Assembly (NCBI GenBank): GCA_044370655.1
Contig: JBILVD010000073.1
Location: 1-5,168 of the forward strand
Source of the DNA: CAZFPN01 sp044370655
GTDB lineage: Bacteria > Pseudomonadota > Alphaproteobacteria > Rickettsiales > Deianiraeaceae
Direction: 5' to 3'
Length of the DNA: 5,168 nt
Shown: positions 4,889-5,168 of the stretch, piece after piece
Layout: each line of letters begins with the position of its first letter
Numbering within the stretch: position 1 is the first letter of the stretch
Position numbers and translations under genes: made by a program
Notes under the pieces: generated by a model
The model's input: only the letters and a program-made list of their open reading frames with translations
What the model was told of the DNA's origin: nothing
Databases searched by the model: none

Positions 4889-5168
4889 TTATGTAAGCAA
4901 AAAATTTCTAATTCCTGCAAAGCCTTTCAATTTATTTTTAAAATCAAGCTTTTTAAGGCGTTGAAATCTCTTTTCGTCAACTCCGCCTAAGGTTATAAAT
5001 CTAGCATTTACATCGTTTATCATTCTAAAAAGCTTTAAAACACCTAAAGGTTTTGCGTCTTTATGGGTTTTAGTTATAAAGATTGGGGAAATCATTATGT
5101 ATCTAGGTTTTAAAAGCCTTTTTGCCTTTAAAATCTCTATTTTATTATGACAAGAAACAGTCTCTACT
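4889..5168 (-). CDS. ThiE/TenI-family (thiamine phosphate synthase-like) protein, C-terminal part, runs off the right edge
   Basis: The minus strand is open from the window edge to TAA at 4891-4889. It encodes about 92 visible residues and continues beyond the window; an ATG at 5095-5093 is internal. Upstream of that Met the frame reads SCHNKIEILKAKRLLKPRYI, and it continues ISPIFITKTHKDAKPLG, then ITLGGVD and finally GFAGIRNFLLT. These match the C-terminal half of the TMP-synthase/TenI barrel: S-x-H, the SPIF-x-TxTH segment that binds pyrophosphate in ThiE, and the LGG strand. ThiE joins the thiazole and pyrimidine phosphates into thiamine phosphate. The protein ends at about the GFAGI position, without the longer phosphate-binding tail of E. 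coli ThiE, as in short alphaproteobacterial ThiE-like proteins I recall. TMP synthase activity is therefore not assured. The gene converges on the outer-membrane protein gene. Confidence 0.75.
   Translation of the reverse strand, partial: VETVSCHNKIEILKAKRLLKPRYIMISPIFITKTHKDAKPLGVLKLFRMINDVNARFITLGGVDEKRFQRLKKLDFKNKLKGFAGIRNFLLT

Noticed and set aside
4847..4990. 47-codon Lys/Cys-rich plus-strand ORF starting within the AT palindrome
   Set aside because: It mostly overlaps, antisense, the ThiE/TenI-like gene, whose motifs explain this sequence; the Lys/Phe-rich composition is expected from A/T-rich antisense.
5093..5095. ATG as the start of a 68-residue minus-strand gene
   Set aside because: The frame stays open upstream to the window edge and encodes recognisable ThiE/TenI sequence (SCHNKIEI..A), so this Met is internal.

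Overview
The window is AT-rich DNA, roughly two thirds A+T by eye, with tightly packed genes. It most resembles a reduced, host-associated alphaproteobacterium of the Rickettsiales type. Three things point there: an adrenodoxin-type ferredoxin close to the rickettsial form, Mfd helicase motifs with alphaproteobacterial wording (DEEQHFGVKQ, FYVCPRISDLEE), and a short alphaproteobacterial-style ThiE/TenI-like protein at the right edge. The assignment rests on recalled family sequences, not a search.

Layout. Positions 1-235 are a leader with no convincing complete gene and two candidate sigma70 promoters. A compact plus-strand operon follows: a [2Fe-2S] ferredoxin (236-571), a class IV PLP aminotransferase of the branched-chain type, IlvE (575-1462, after a 3-nt gap), and Mfd (1459-3846, overlapping the ilvE stop as ATGA). 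A near-consensus promoter straddles the mfd stop codon and drives a signal-peptide-bearing small protein that looks like an outer-membrane beta-barrel (3891-4607). The 281-bp convergent gap (4608-4888) holds a perfect 16-bp inverted repeat that reads as a bidirectional terminator, several minor AT-rich repeats and a 16-bp palindrome. The right edge (4889-5168, minus strand) carries the C-terminal part of a ThiE/TenI-family protein that runs off the window; an internal Met at 5093-5095 is not its true start.

How the genes work together. The ferredoxin supplies electrons, probably for Fe-S cluster assembly. IlvE interconverts branched-chain amino acids and their keto acids. Mfd acts on stalled RNA polymerase. 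They share no obvious pathway, so the operon looks like genome compaction rather than a functional system.

The most notable feature is Mfd. It starts at domain 3 and lacks the whole UvrB-like/UvrA-binding N-terminus, yet keeps the polymerase-binding domain, an intact translocase and the C-terminal D7 domain. An in-frame stop just upstream shows the short form is genuine at this locus. The gene also carries G8 and G7 homopolymers where a one-base slip would truncate the protein. I see no CRISPR array, mobile element, tRNA or rRNA, and no clear novel multi-gene system.
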